Shown here piece by piece: positions 37,741 through 47,052 of a stretch of 64,000 nt of DNA; position 1 is the stretch's first letter; each line of letters begins with the position of its first letter. The notes under the pieces were generated by a model, which saw only the letters and a program-made list of their open reading frames with translations, was not told the origin of the DNA and did not search any database. A program made the translations under genes and the position numbers. Source of the stretch: Streptomyces sp. Y2F8-2 (GTDB lineage: Bacteria; Actinomycetota; Actinomycetes; Streptomycetales; Streptomycetaceae); NCBI RefSeq assembly GCF_014905555.1, contig NZ_BNGS01000003.1, forward strand, positions 897,430 to 961,429, given 5' to 3'.

Positions 37741-38277
37741 ATGAACGCCGAGTCGCCCGCGCAGAACGAGCACTATCTCCGCGCCTTCCGGCGGCACTTC
37801 CGCGACTGGCGGGGCGCCCGTCCGTTCTGGGCCGGACTCTTCGTCCTGTTCGGCGGCTTCCCGATCATGTACTTCCCGTATGCGCACATAAAGATCGGTG
37901 CGCTCACGGTGGCGATGGCGACCACCGCGGGGGCGGGTTCCCTGATCATCGGTGTGCTCCTCGTGGTCCTGGGCCTGACCCTCTGGTTCCAGCAGCACGT
38001 ACGGGTCTTCGCGGGCGTCGCGGCGATCCTGCTGGCGCTGGTGTCCATCCCGGTGTCCAACTTCGGCGGCTTCGTCGTCGGCTTCCTGTCCGCCCTCATC
38101 GGCGGGGCTCTGGCCGTGGCGTGGGCGCCGGGTGTGCCGCCCGAGCCGCAGGCGGCGCAGGATGCCGGTCCGGGTGAGGGCGGCGCCCCGGAGGCCGTGG
38201 ACGGGGTGGGCGAGGCGAACCATCTGTCAGGAACGAGCCCGGCCAACGGGGCGAACGGGAGGCACAGTGCCGGCTGA
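37741..38277 (+). CDS. DUF6114 membrane protein
   Basis: 178 residues with four membrane helices between about 26 and 130 (ARPFWAGLFVLFGGFPIMYF onward) and a cytoplasmic or exported Pro/Gly/Glu-rich tail. Preceded by GGGAGC. It is the usual partner of DUF6230 proteins. The next gene starts 11 bp inside its 3' end, so the two are coupled. Confidence 0.87.
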   Translation: MNAESPAQNEHYLRAFRRHFRDWRGARPFWAGLFVLFGGFPIMYFPYAHIKIGALTVAMATTAGAGSLIIGVLLVVLGLTLWFQQHVRVFAGVAAILLALVSIPVSNFGGFVVGFLSALIGGALAVAWAPGVPPEPQAAQDAGPGEGGAPEAVDGVGEANHLSGTSPANGANGRHSAG

Positions 38278-39613
38278 CGAGGTGACCCACGGGGCGGACG
38301 TGGACGCGTCCCGTGTGAGAACCGGGCCGCGCCACGCGGCCCCCAGGAAGCCGCTGTTCACCAGGTTCCACATGCCGGCCGGGAAGGCGATAGCCCTGGC
38401 GGCGATGCCGACGGCGGTCCTCATGGGCATGGGGCTCACGCCGACGCTCGCCAGCGCCGCCGACCACTCGCCGTCGTCCAAGAACCTGACGGTCGACGAG
38501 TACCAGAAGTGCGTGGAGGCCCTGGACAACTCCAAGGACTCCAAGGACGCCTCGGCCTCGCCGTCGCCGTCGTCGTCCGCTTCGGCGAGCCCCTCCAAGT
38601 CCGCCGACACCCCCGAGCCGACGTCCTCGGCGTCCCCAAAGGCGAGTTCGGGGAAGACCTCGGACAAGACGTCGGGTACGACCTCTTCGCCGGATTCAGG
38701 TTCCGGCGACAAGGCCGCGCCGACGCCGTCGAAGAGCACGTCCGGTACGTCCTCGGGCGGCGGTGCGTCCACGCCGAGCCCGTCGGCCTCCGCGAGCGGC
38801 GGGAACCTGCTGGAGACAATCGGCGACGCCATCACGGGCGTTCTCACCGGCGGCGGCTCCACATCCGGTTCCGGCTCCTCCGTGACCCCCTCCGCCACGC
38901 CGTCCCCCTCGGCCTCAACGTCCGCCCCCAAGGACACCGGGTCGTCGAAGGACGTGTCCGGTACGGTCAAGGACACGACCGGGAAGGTCACCGGCACGGT
39001 CGAGGACACTGTGAAGGGCGCGACGGACACGGCGTCGAAGGCGGCCTCCCAGGCGACCAAGGCGGCGGGCGACACCGTCAAGGCGGCCGAGTCCGCGGCC
39101 GCGAGCCCGTCCCCGAGTTCCGGCACGTCCGCCGAGGACTGCCCGGCGGCGACCGACGACGAAGGCGGCGTCGAGAGGATCGTGGCCCTGCCGGACAAGC
39201 CGTGGCACCTTGAGGCCAGCTCGCTGACCCTCAGGGGCGCGGACTACCAGGGCGTGGTCAAGGTGCGCACCGCGAGCGGCACGGTCAAGCGCGTCCTGAA
39301 GTACGTCATCTCCGACGGCACCATCATCGGTGACCTGCACCAGCTGGTCGACGGCCCCAACGGCGTGACCTACCACGTCCAGTCCGCCAAGGGCATGGAC
39401 TCCACGATCACCGGCGGCAAGACGGTGATGTACACGGAGAGCATCTCCGGCAACCTGCTGGGCCTGGTCCCGGTCACGTTCACCCCCGACAGCCCGCCGC
39501 CGCTGAACATCCCGTTCATCTTCATGACCAACGTGAAGGTCACCCAGGCCGGCCAGTTCGGTGGAACGCTGACCATCCCGGGTATGCATCAGTACGTCAC
39601 CGGCGCGAACTGA
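38267..39613 (+). CDS. Large secreted protein with a low-complexity spacer and C-terminal beta domain
   Basis: 448 residues, GTG start after GGGAGG and 11-bp overlap with the DUF6114 gene. A signal-peptide-like segment lies at about 40-65 (KAIALAAMPTAVLMGMGLTPTLASA). Residues about 70-290 are a Ser/Thr/Ala/Pro/Lys spacer with SPSPS and KDTTGKVTGTVEDTVKGATD-like repeats. The last 155 residues form a compact beta domain with LTLRGADYQGVVKVRT and FIFMTNVKVTQAGQFGG. It contains Cys in QKCVEAL and EDCPAA. No known enzyme fold. The three genes together look like an exported complex of unknown role. Confidence 0.85.
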   Translation: MPADEVTHGADVDASRVRTGPRHAAPRKPLFTRFHMPAGKAIALAAMPTAVLMGMGLTPTLASAADHSPSSKNLTVDEYQKCVEALDNSKDSKDASASPSPSSSASASPSKSADTPEPTSSASPKASSGKTSDKTSGTTSSPDSGSGDKAAPTPSKSTSGTSSGGGASTPSPSASASGGNLLETIGDAITGVLTGGGSTSGSGSSVTPSATPSPSASTSAPKDTGSSKDVSGTVKDTTGKVTGTVEDTVKGATDTASKAASQATKAAGDTVKAAESAAASPSPSSGTSAEDCPAATDDEGGVERIVALPDKPWHLEASSLTLRGADYQGVVKVRTASGTVKRVLKYVISDGTIIGDLHQLVDGPNGVTYHVQSAKGMDSTITGGKTVMYTESISGNLLGLVPVTFTPDSPPPLNIPFIFMTNVKVTQAGQFGGTLTIPGMHQYVTGAN

Positions 39614-39647
39614 GCGCCCCTGAGGACCCGTTCGGGAGCCGCACACA

Positions 39648-39683
39648 GAGGGCGCCCCCCGCCGCACGGCAGGGGGCGCCCTC
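39648..39683. terminator. Bidirectional terminator between the secreted-protein gene and pyk
   Basis: GAGGGCGCCCCC (39648-39659) pairs with 39672-39683, with further pairing inside the loop (GCCG/CGGC). It lies between two convergent genes. Confidence 0.88.
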
Positions 39684-39690
39684 GCGTGTG

Positions 39691-41121
39691 TCAGTTGCGT
39701 CCGCCCTCGCCCAGGTGGTGGACGCGGACCATGTTCGTGGTGCCGGGGACGCCGGGCGGGGAGCCGGCGGTGATCACCACGATGTCGCCGTCGTTGAACC
39801 GGTTGAGCTTGACCATCTCCTGGTCGACCAGCTCCACCATCTCGTCGGTGCTGTTCACGAACGGCACGATGTGCGACTCCACGCCCCAGCTCAGCGACAG
39901 CTGGTTGCGCGTGGACTCGTCCGTGGTGAACGCCAGGATCGGCTGGGCCGCGCGGTAGCGGGACAGCCGGCGGGCGGTGTCGCCGGACTGGGTGAAGGCC
40001 ACCAGGCCCTTGCCGCCGAGGAAGTCCGCGATCTCGGCCGCGGCGCGCGCCACCGAACCGCCCTGCGTGCGCGGCTTCTTGCCCGGGACCAGCGGCTGCA
40101 GGCCCTTGGAGAGCAGCTCCTCCTCGGCCGCCTGGACGATCTTCGACATCGTCTTGACCGTCTCGATCGGGTACGCGCCCACGCTGGACTCGGCGGAGAG
40201 CATGACCGCGTCGGCGCCGTCCAGGATCGCGTTGGCCACGTCGGAGGCCTCGGCACGGGTCGGACGGGAGTTGGTGATCATCGACTCCATCATCTGGGTC
40301 GCCACGATCACCGGCTTGGCGTTGCGGCGGCACAGCTCGATGAGCCGCTTCTGCACCATGGGGACCTTCTCGAGCGGGTACTCGACGGCCAGGTCGCCGC
40401 GGGCGACCATCACGCCGTCGAACGCCATCACGACGTCCTCCATGTTCGCCACCGCCTGCGGCTTCTCCACCTTGGCGATGACGGGGACCCGGCGGCCCTC
40501 CTCGTCCATGATCCGGTGGACGTCCTTGACGTCGTTGGCGTCCCGCACGAAGGACAGTGCGACCATGTCGCAGCCCATGCGCAGCGCGAACCGCAGGTCC
40601 TCGACGTCCTTCTCGGACAGCGCCGGCACGTTCACCGCGGCGCCGGGCAGGTTGATGCCCTTGTGGTCGGAGATGACGCCGCCCTCGATGACGATCGTCC
40701 TCACCCGGGGGCCCTCGACGTCCAGGACCTTCAGCTCGACGTTGCCGTCGTTGATCAGGATCTGGTCGCCCTTGGAGACGTCCCCCGGCAGGCCCTTGTA
40801 CGTCGTGCCGCAGATCGACTTGTCGCCCGGCACGTCCTCGGTGGTGATGGTGAACTCGTCACCGCGCACCAGCTCGACGGGACCCTCGGCGAAGGTCTCC
40901 AGGCGGATCTTCGGGCCCTGCAGGTCGGCGAGGACGCCGATGGCCTTGCCGGTCTCGGCGGACGCGGCACGGACCCGGACGTAGCGGCCCTCGTGCTCTT
41001 CGTGCGTGCCGTGGCTGAAGTTGAAGCGGGCCACATTCATGCCGGCTTCGATCAGCGAGACGAGCATCTCGTGGGAGTCGACCGCGGGGCCGAGAGTACA
41101 GACGATTTTCGAACGGCGCAT
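39691..41121 (-). CDS. pyk: Pyruvate kinase
   Basis: 476-residue glycolytic enzyme converting phosphoenolpyruvate and ADP to pyruvate and ATP. The start MRRSKIVCTLGPA, the phosphate-site RFNFSHG, the active-site segment VIAKVEKPQAV and the metal/substrate helix MVARGDLAVEY are all intact. The C-terminal allosteric domain is present. Streptomyces have two Pyk enzymes; this one, beside ackA-pta-pfkA, corresponds by position to Pyk2 of S. coelicolor (recalled). It reads toward the terminator at 39648. Confidence 0.97.
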   Translation of the reverse strand: MRRSKIVCTLGPAVDSHEMLVSLIEAGMNVARFNFSHGTHEEHEGRYVRVRAASAETGKAIGVLADLQGPKIRLETFAEGPVELVRGDEFTITTEDVPGDKSICGTTYKGLPGDVSKGDQILINDGNVELKVLDVEGPRVRTIVIEGGVISDHKGINLPGAAVNVPALSEKDVEDLRFALRMGCDMVALSFVRDANDVKDVHRIMDEEGRRVPVIAKVEKPQAVANMEDVVMAFDGVMVARGDLAVEYPLEKVPMVQKRLIELCRRNAKPVIVATQMMESMITNSRPTRAEASDVANAILDGADAVMLSAESSVGAYPIETVKTMSKIVQAAEEELLSKGLQPLVPGKKPRTQGGSVARAAAEIADFLGGKGLVAFTQSGDTARRLSRYRAAQPILAFTTDESTRNQLSLSWGVESHIVPFVNSTDEMVELVDQEMVKLNRFNDGDIVVITAGSPPGVPGTTNMVRVHHLGEGGRN

Positions 41122-41218
41122 GGGGCGATCCTATCGGTTTGTTTCGCTACGGAATATTCCGTCTGGCGGAAAATACAAATGGGCGGGTTCGCGCTCAGGC
41201 GAGAGCCGTCGAATTTCT

Positions 41219-42439
41219 TCAGTTGCCCTTTCCGGTGCCCTTGCCGACCAGTGCGTAGGTCTGCGTGGCGATCTCCAGTTCCTCGTCGGTCGGCACGACC
41301 GCGACCGCCACCCGCGCGGACGCGGGCGAGATCAGCCGCGGCCGGTCGCCGCGCACCGCGTTGAGGTCGCCGTCCACCGCCAGGCCCAGCCCCTCCAGGC
41401 CCGCGATGGCGGCCTCGCGCACCGCTGCGGCGTTCTCGCCCACACCCGCCGTGAAGGCGACCGCGTCCACCCGGCCGAGTACCGCGTAATAGGCGCCGAT
41501 GTACTTCCTCAGTCGATGGATGTAGATGTCGAAGGCGAGCCGCGCCTCCTCGTCGCCCTCGTCGATCCGCCGGCCGATCTCCCGCATGTCGTTGTCGCCG
41601 CACAGACCGAACAGACCGCTCCTCTTGTTGAGAAGAGTGTCGATCTCGTCCATGGACATTCCGCCAACACGCTGCAAATGGAAGATGACGGCCGGGTCCA
41701 GGTCACCGGAGCGCGTCCCCATCACCAGACCCTCCAGGGGGGTGAGCCCCATGGAGGTGTCCACGCACTTCCCGCCCCTGACCGCCGATGCGGACGCCCC
41801 GTTGCCCAGGTGCAGCACGATGACGTTGACGTCCTCGGGCGTCTTGCCCAGCAGCTCCGCGGTCGCCCGGGACACATACGCGTGCGAGGTCCCGTGGAAC
41901 CCGTACCGCCGGATCCGGTGCCGGTCCGCGATCTTCGTGTCGATCGCGTAGCGCGCCGCGTGCTCCGGCATCGTCGTGTGGAACGCCGTGTCGAAGACGG
42001 CGACCTGCGGCAGGTCGGGGCGCAGCGCCATGGCCGTGCGGATGCCGGTGAGGTTGGCCGGGTTGTGCAGCGGCGCGACCGGGATCAGCCGCTCGATCTC
42101 GGTGAGCACGGCGTCGTCGATGACGGTGGGCTCGGTGAAGAACATGCCGCCGTGCACCACGCGGTGGCCGACGGCGGCCAGCTCGGGCGAGTCGACGCCC
42201 AGCCCGTCCCTGCCCAGCTCCTCGGAGACCGCCTTCAGGGCGGCCTGGTGGTCGGCGATCGGCCCGTTCTGCTCCCGGGTGTCGCCCGTGGTGAGCGCCG
42301 TGTGCTTGATCCGCGAGGTCTGCTCGCCGATGCGCTCGACGAGGCCCACGGCCAGCCTGCTGCCGTCACGCATGTCCAGCAGCTGGTACTTCACGGAGGA
42401 AGAGCCGGAGTTCAGGACGAGGACACGGGACGGGCTCAC
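41219..42439 (-). CDS. ackA: Acetate kinase
   Basis: 406-residue enzyme that makes ATP from acetyl phosphate and ADP. N-terminal LVLNSGSSSVKYQL (phosphate binding), the catalytic region HRVVHGG and RRYGFHGTSHAYV, and VLHLGNGASASAV are all present. GTG start at 42439 overlaps the pta stop codon (GTGA), so the acetate branch is translated as a coupled pair. Confidence 0.97.
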   Translation of the reverse strand: MSPSRVLVLNSGSSSVKYQLLDMRDGSRLAVGLVERIGEQTSRIKHTALTTGDTREQNGPIADHQAALKAVSEELGRDGLGVDSPELAAVGHRVVHGGMFFTEPTVIDDAVLTEIERLIPVAPLHNPANLTGIRTAMALRPDLPQVAVFDTAFHTTMPEHAARYAIDTKIADRHRIRRYGFHGTSHAYVSRATAELLGKTPEDVNVIVLHLGNGASASAVRGGKCVDTSMGLTPLEGLVMGTRSGDLDPAVIFHLQRVGGMSMDEIDTLLNKRSGLFGLCGDNDMREIGRRIDEGDEEARLAFDIYIHRLRKYIGAYYAVLGRVDAVAFTAGVGENAAAVREAAIAGLEGLGLAVDGDLNAVRGDRPRLISPASARVAVAVVPTDEELEIATQTYALVGKGTGKGN

Positions 42440-44526
42440 TGGGCGGTTGCCTTCTGCTCGGGGGTCTGGGCCTGGATCGCCGTGATGGCGACGGTGTTGA
42501 CGATGTCGGAGACGAGGGCGCCCCGGGACAGGTCGTTGACGGGCTTGCGCAGGCCCTGCAGGACCGGTCCGACGGCGATCGCGCCGGCCGAGCGCTGCAC
42601 GGCCTTGTAGGTGTTGTTGCCGGTGTTCAGGTCCGGGAAGATCAGCACCGACGCCTGCCCGGCGACCTCCGAGCCCGGCAGCTTGGTGGCCGCGACGCTG
42701 GGCTCGACGGCGGCGTCGTACTGGATCGGACCCTCGATCTTCAGATCACTGCGGCGCTGCCGCACCAGCTCGGTGGCCTCGCGCACCTTGTCGACGTCGG
42801 CGCCGAAGCCGGAGCTGCCCGTGGAGTACGACAGCATCGCGATCCGCGGCTCCACCCCGAACTGCTCGGCGGTGGCGGCCGACTGGATGGCGATGTCGGC
42901 GAGCTGCTCGGCGTTCGGGTCCGGGTTCACGGCGCAGTCGCCGTAGACGAGGACCTTGTCGGCGAGGCACATGAAGAAGACCGAGCTGACGATCTTCGCG
43001 TCCGGCTTGGTCTTGATGATCTCGAAGGCGGGCCGGATGGTGGCGGCCGTGGAGTGCACGGACCCGGACACCATGCCGTCGGCGAGCCCCTCCTGGACCA
43101 TCAGGGTGCCGAAGTAGTTCACGTCGGAGACGACGTCGTACGCCAGCTCGACCGTGACCCCCTTGTGGGCGCGCAGCGCCGCGTACTTCTCGGCGAAGGC
43201 GTCACGCAGCTGAGAGGTGGCCGGGTCGATCAGCTGGGAGTCGCCGAGGTCGATGCCGAGATCGGCGGCCTTCTTGCGGATCTGTTCGACGGGCCCGAGC
43301 AGCGTGAGGTCGCACACCCCGCGGCGCAGCAGCACCTCCGCGGCGTGCAGCACCCGCTCCTCGGTGCCCTCCGGGAGGACCACCCGGCGCTTGTCGGCGC
43401 GGGCCTGCTCCAGCAGCTTGTGCTCGAACATCATCGGCGTGAGCCGGTCGCTGCTCGGCGCGGAAACCCGCTTGTTCAGATCCACGGTGTAGACGTGCCG
43501 CTCGAAGAGCCCGAGCGCCCGCTCCGTCTTGCGCGGGGTGGCCGCGTTCAGCTTCCCCTCCATGGAGAAGAGCTGCTCGGCGGTGGGGAAGCTGGTGCCG
43601 GACACCGAGAGCACCGGGGTGCCGGGGGCGAGGCGCGCGGCGAGGGCGAGGACCTCGTCGCGGGGCACCTCGTTCAGTGTCAGCAGCACACCCGCGATCG
43701 GCGGGGTCCCGGCGCTGTGCGCGGCCAGTGAGCCCACGACGAGGTCGGCGCGGTCGCCCGGGGTGACCACCAGGCAGCCCGGGGTCAGGGCGGCGAGGAA
43801 GTTCGGCAGCATGGCACCGCCGAAGACGAAGTCGAGGGCGTCGCGCGCGAGGCCCGAGTCGTCGCCGAGCAGCACCTTGGCGCCGAGGGCGTGGGCGATC
43901 TGGGCAACGGTCGGCGCCGAGAGGGCGGGTTCGTCGGGAAGCACGTAACAGGGCACCGGGAGGCGGGATTCGAGCCCTTCGGCGATATCGTCGCGGTCCT
44001 CGCGGGCCACCCGGTTGACGACCATGGCGAGAACGTCGCAGCCGAGTCCCTCGTAGGCGCGGTAGGCGTTCGCCGTCTCGGCGCGCACCGACTCCGCGGT
44101 CTGCCGGCGGCCGCCCACGACCGGGATCACCGACGCCCCGAACTCGTTGGCGAGCCGGGCGTTCAGGGACAGCTCGTCCGGGAGCTGGGTGTCGGCGAAG
44201 TCGGTGCCGAGGACGAGGACGACCTCGTAGTCGCGGGCCACCGCGTGGAACCGGTCGACCAGCGTGGACACCAGTTCGTCCGCGCCGCGCTCGGCCTGGA
44301 GCGCGGCCGCCTCCTGGTAGCCCATGCCGTACACGGTCGCCGGGTCCTGGGACAGCCGGTACCGGGCGCGCAGCAGCTCGAAGAGGCGGTCGGGGCCGTC
44401 GTGGACGAGCGGACGGAAGACGCCGACCCGGTCGACCTGGCGGGTCAGGAGCTCCATGACTCCCAGCTCGACGACCTGGCGGCCGTCGCCGCGGTCGATC
44501 CCGGTCACGTACACGCAGCGCGTCAC
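42436..44526 (-). CDS. pta: Phosphate acetyltransferase, long form
   Basis: 696-residue enzyme converting acetyl-CoA to acetyl phosphate. The N-terminal P-loop-like/BioD-related domain (about 1-220) and the DRTGG domain make it the regulated long form. The C-terminal PTA_PTB domain (about 360-690) has LPEGTEERVLHAAEVL, DGMVSGSVHSTAATIRPA and the end GPVLQGLRKPVNDLSRGA. GTG at 44526 is chosen because it follows GGAG by 7 bp and gives the family start RCVYVTGID. It starts divergently from pfkA across 250 bp. Confidence 0.96.
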   Translation of the reverse strand: MTRCVYVTGIDRGDGRQVVELGVMELLTRQVDRVGVFRPLVHDGPDRLFELLRARYRLSQDPATVYGMGYQEAAALQAERGADELVSTLVDRFHAVARDYEVVLVLGTDFADTQLPDELSLNARLANEFGASVIPVVGGRRQTAESVRAETANAYRAYEGLGCDVLAMVVNRVAREDRDDIAEGLESRLPVPCYVLPDEPALSAPTVAQIAHALGAKVLLGDDSGLARDALDFVFGGAMLPNFLAALTPGCLVVTPGDRADLVVGSLAAHSAGTPPIAGVLLTLNEVPRDEVLALAARLAPGTPVLSVSGTSFPTAEQLFSMEGKLNAATPRKTERALGLFERHVYTVDLNKRVSAPSSDRLTPMMFEHKLLEQARADKRRVVLPEGTEERVLHAAEVLLRRGVCDLTLLGPVEQIRKKAADLGIDLGDSQLIDPATSQLRDAFAEKYAALRAHKGVTVELAYDVVSDVNYFGTLMVQEGLADGMVSGSVHSTAATIRPAFEIIKTKPDAKIVSSVFFMCLADKVLVYGDCAVNPDPNAEQLADIAIQSAATAEQFGVEPRIAMLSYSTGSSGFGADVDKVREATELVRQRRSDLKIEGPIQYDAAVEPSVAATKLPGSEVAGQASVLIFPDLNTGNNTYKAVQRSAGAIAVGPVLQGLRKPVNDLSRGALVSDIVNTVAITAIQAQTPEQKATAQ

Positions 44527-44777
44527 GCGTGCTCTCCGTTTCGTCTCTCGAGGGGGTGGGCTTGACCGATTCCGAATGCTTTTGTGGAGTTCTGCGGAGG
44601 CTGAAAATCCTCCACGCGGGTGAGCAGAACCCTCTTGACAATACCCCTGGGCGCGGATAAGGCGCCCCTCAGGTACCAGGGATCGGGGGCGGGCATGCGC
44701 GATCGGCACCGGCCTGTGAGCCGTGAAACAATCGGACTGGCTCACCGGTATCGACAGCGAGCAGGAGACACAGCACG

Positions 44778-45803
44778 ATGCGCATCGGAGTACTCACCGC
44801 AGGCGGCGACTGCCCGGGCCTGAACGCAGTGATCCGGTCGGTCGTGCACCGAGCGGTAGCGCAGTACGGCGACGAGGTCATCGGCTTCGAGGACGGTTAC
44901 CGGGGCCTTCTGGACGGCCACTACCGCACCCTCGACCTCGACGCCGTGAGCGGCATCCTCGCCCGTGGCGGCACCATTCTCGGCTCCTCCCGGCTGGAGC
45001 GCGACCGGCTGCGCGAGGCCTGCGAGAACGCCTCGGACATGATCCGCGACTTCGGCATCGACGCCCTCATCCCGATCGGCGGCGAGGGCACCCTGACGGC
45101 GGCGCGCATGCTCTCGGACGCGGGCCTGCCGGTCGTCGGCGTGCCCAAGACGATCGACAACGACATCTCCTCCACGGACCGCACCTTCGGCTTCGACACC
45201 GCGGTCACCGTGGCCACCGAGGCCATGGACCGCCTGAAGACGACGGCCGAGTCGCACCAGCGCGTGATGGTCGTGGAGGTCATGGGCCGCCACGCCGGCT
45301 GGATCGCCCTGGAGTCGGGCATGGCGGCCGGCGCCCACGGCATCTGCCTCCCCGAGCGCCCCTTCGACCCGGCCGACCTGGTCAAGATGGTCGAGGAGCG
45401 CTTCGCCCGCGGCAAGAAGTTCGCGGTGATCTGCGTCGCCGAGGGCGCCCACCCCGCCGACGGCACCATGGACTACGGCAAGGGCGAGATCGACCAGTAC
45501 GGCCACGAGCGCTTCCAGGGCATCGGCACGGCCCTCGCGTACGAACTGGAGCGGCGGCTCGGCAAGGAGGCCAAGCCGGTCATCCTCGGCCACGTCCAGC
45601 GCGGTGGCGTACCGACCGCCTACGACCGGGTGCTCGCCACCCGCTTCGGCTGGCACGCGGTCGAGGCGGCGCACCGCGGCGATTTCGGCAGGATGACGGC
45701 GCTGCGCGGCACCGACGTGGTGATGGTGCCGCTGGCGGAGGCGGTGACCGAGCTGAAGACGGTGCCGAAGGACCGGATGGACGAGGCGGAGTCGGTGTTC
45801 TAG
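44778..45803 (+). CDS. pfkA: 6-phosphofructokinase
   Basis: 341-residue PFK-A family enzyme at the main control point of glycolysis. Active-site segments: GGDCPGLNAVIR, PIGGEGTLTAA, PKTIDNDISSTD and GHVQRGG. The residues that distinguish donors are a mix: Gly in GGEGT (ATP-type position) and Lys in PKTIDND (common in PPi-type). Actinobacterial enzymes with this Gly/Lys pair are ATP-dependent where tested, including the S. coelicolor enzyme encoded at the equivalent place. ATG at 44778 after GCAGGAGA. Convergent with a regulator gene 38 bp downstream. Confidence 0.96.
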   Translation: MRIGVLTAGGDCPGLNAVIRSVVHRAVAQYGDEVIGFEDGYRGLLDGHYRTLDLDAVSGILARGGTILGSSRLERDRLREACENASDMIRDFGIDALIPIGGEGTLTAARMLSDAGLPVVGVPKTIDNDISSTDRTFGFDTAVTVATEAMDRLKTTAESHQRVMVVEVMGRHAGWIALESGMAAGAHGICLPERPFDPADLVKMVEERFARGKKFAVICVAEGAHPADGTMDYGKGEIDQYGHERFQGIGTALAYELERRLGKEAKPVILGHVQRGGVPTAYDRVLATRFGWHAVEAAHRGDFGRMTALRGTDVVMVPLAEAVTELKTVPKDRMDEAESVF

Positions 45804-45841
45804 AACACCGGGTTCGTCGTTCTGGAACCCCGGGTTCGTCG

Positions 45842-46561
45842 CTAGGAGTTCCTCTCGACCGTCTCCCAGAAGATGTCCACCACGCGGTCGAGGCAGTCGC
45901 GGCCGGCCTCGCCGGCGTCGGCCGCGGCGGACCCCGCGCCCCGGTTCAGCGTGGCGGTCATGCGCCCCTGGTAGTCGGCGTGCATCTCCTCGAGGACGTC
46001 CTCGAGGAGCGGCCGCTCCAGGGGCAGCAGTTTGCCGACCTGGCGGACGTACGCCTGCCAGCGGGTGGTGACCGCGCCGCGCAGCAGTCGCGCGAGCCGG
46101 CCCTCGCGCCCGGTCACGGTGACGAAGTCGGGCAGGGACAGCTGGAGCACCTCGGCGAGCGCGGCGGACTGCCGGTCGTTGCCGCGCCAGGCGTCCGCCT
46201 CCTCCATCCGCACGTAGGCGAGGAGCTCCAGGCCCACGGCGTGCGCCACGTCCTCCTGCGCGAGCCCGCGCGCGAGACGGTGCTCGCGCAGGGTGCGGGG
46301 CGCGGCGATGAGTTCGCCAGGAGCACACCACAACACGCCCGCGAGCGCGGTCAGTTCGTGCGGCCTCGGAGTGGCGGCCCCGCCCTCCCAGTCGATCACG
46401 AGGTCGGGCGTGACATGGGGGAGCCCGTACGAGGAGCGCATGGTGTGGGCGACGTGCTCGGGTGCCATGCCCAGGGCCGCCCGGAGGCGGCGGGCGGCGG
46501 CGGCGTCGAAAGCCGGGGTGGGCTGGTGCGGTTGCCGGGCCTGCGGTGGATGCACGAGCAC
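45842..46561 (-). CDS. XRE-type helix-turn-helix regulator with two tandem HTH domains
   Basis: 239 residues. Two similar helical units are seen: about 22-85 (AARRLRAALGMAPEHVAHTM onward to TALAGVLWCAPGELI) and about 90-155 (LREHRLARGLAQEDVAHAVGLEL onward to LAEVLQLSLPDFV). Both have the XRE pattern of an HTH followed by a LAxVLxxxxxEL helix. The C-terminal helices 160-235 may dimerise or bind a ligand. GTG start at 46561. It ends close to the end of pfkA, convergently. Target unknown. Confidence 0.8.
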   Translation of the reverse strand: MLVHPPQARQPHQPTPAFDAAAARRLRAALGMAPEHVAHTMRSSYGLPHVTPDLVIDWEGGAATPRPHELTALAGVLWCAPGELIAAPRTLREHRLARGLAQEDVAHAVGLELLAYVRMEEADAWRGNDRQSAALAEVLQLSLPDFVTVTGREGRLARLLRGAVTTRWQAYVRQVGKLLPLERPLLEDVLEEMHADYQGRMTATLNRGAGSAAADAGEAGRDCLDRVVDIFWETVERNS

Positions 46562-46886
46562 AAGGTAGAGCGCCGGGGCTCAGGCGACTACGGACTGTTC
46601 AGCCATACTCACGCATCGTGGATAACGCGTGGTGTCTGTCCGCTCGCCACTGGGCGGCGGCACCCGGCGCGGCCCTCCCGGCACAGCCATGCCATGGGGG
46701 TGAGGGCCGCGGCCCCACCGGCCGAGACGCGAGGGCTCGGTGGTGGCGGAGTACTGCGGATGCACCCAGCAGCAGCGCGTTCGGTCGGTAGTGCGGGCCA
46801 GGCACGGATCGCTCCAGTGCAGTCAGGTAGTTCCATGAATTCACACCTGTCCTGACTCAAAACCGCACCGGCCCCGCCGCACCATC
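46562..46886. other. Gene-free stretch between the regulator and the accessory patch
   Basis: Several short frames are open on both strands but none has both a ribosome site and recognisable sequence. An AT-richer patch around 46836-46860 (TTCCATGAATTCACACC) marks the edge of the accessory segment. Nothing functional can be assigned. Confidence 0.5.
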
Positions 46887-47027
46887 TCATGAAGCTTGTA
46901 CCCAAAGTTGCTCGATCGTGAGCAGGTGGGCGAGGCGGGCGCCGCGCCGGGTGGACGAGAAGAGGCCGCTGAAGTTTCAGAGAGGAGAGTCGAGTTGGGT
47001 GGAGGAGCCGGCAATTTTCTGATTCAC
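46887..47027 (-). pseudogene. 5' fragment of an ATP-binding (HATPase_c_2, anti-sigma-like) regulator gene, copy A
   Basis: Read on the minus strand from a GTG at 47027, the start NQKIAGSSTQLDSPL stops at a TGA. A shifted frame continues FSGLFSSTRRGARLAHLLTIEQL and ends at 46887. This is the normal N-terminus of Streptomyces ATP-binding regulators of the RsbW-like superfamily, broken by a frameshift and cut before the ATPase domain. It is about 80% identical at the DNA level (46906-47055) with copy B (48584-48730). Confidence 0.65.
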
Positions 47028-47052
47028 ATCACTGGGGGCGGCCGCACCTGCC

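Noticed and set aside
46562..46886. Small open frames on both strands between the HTH regulator and the accessory patch
   Set aside because: They overlap each other in several frames, lack ribosome sites and match no family I recognise.
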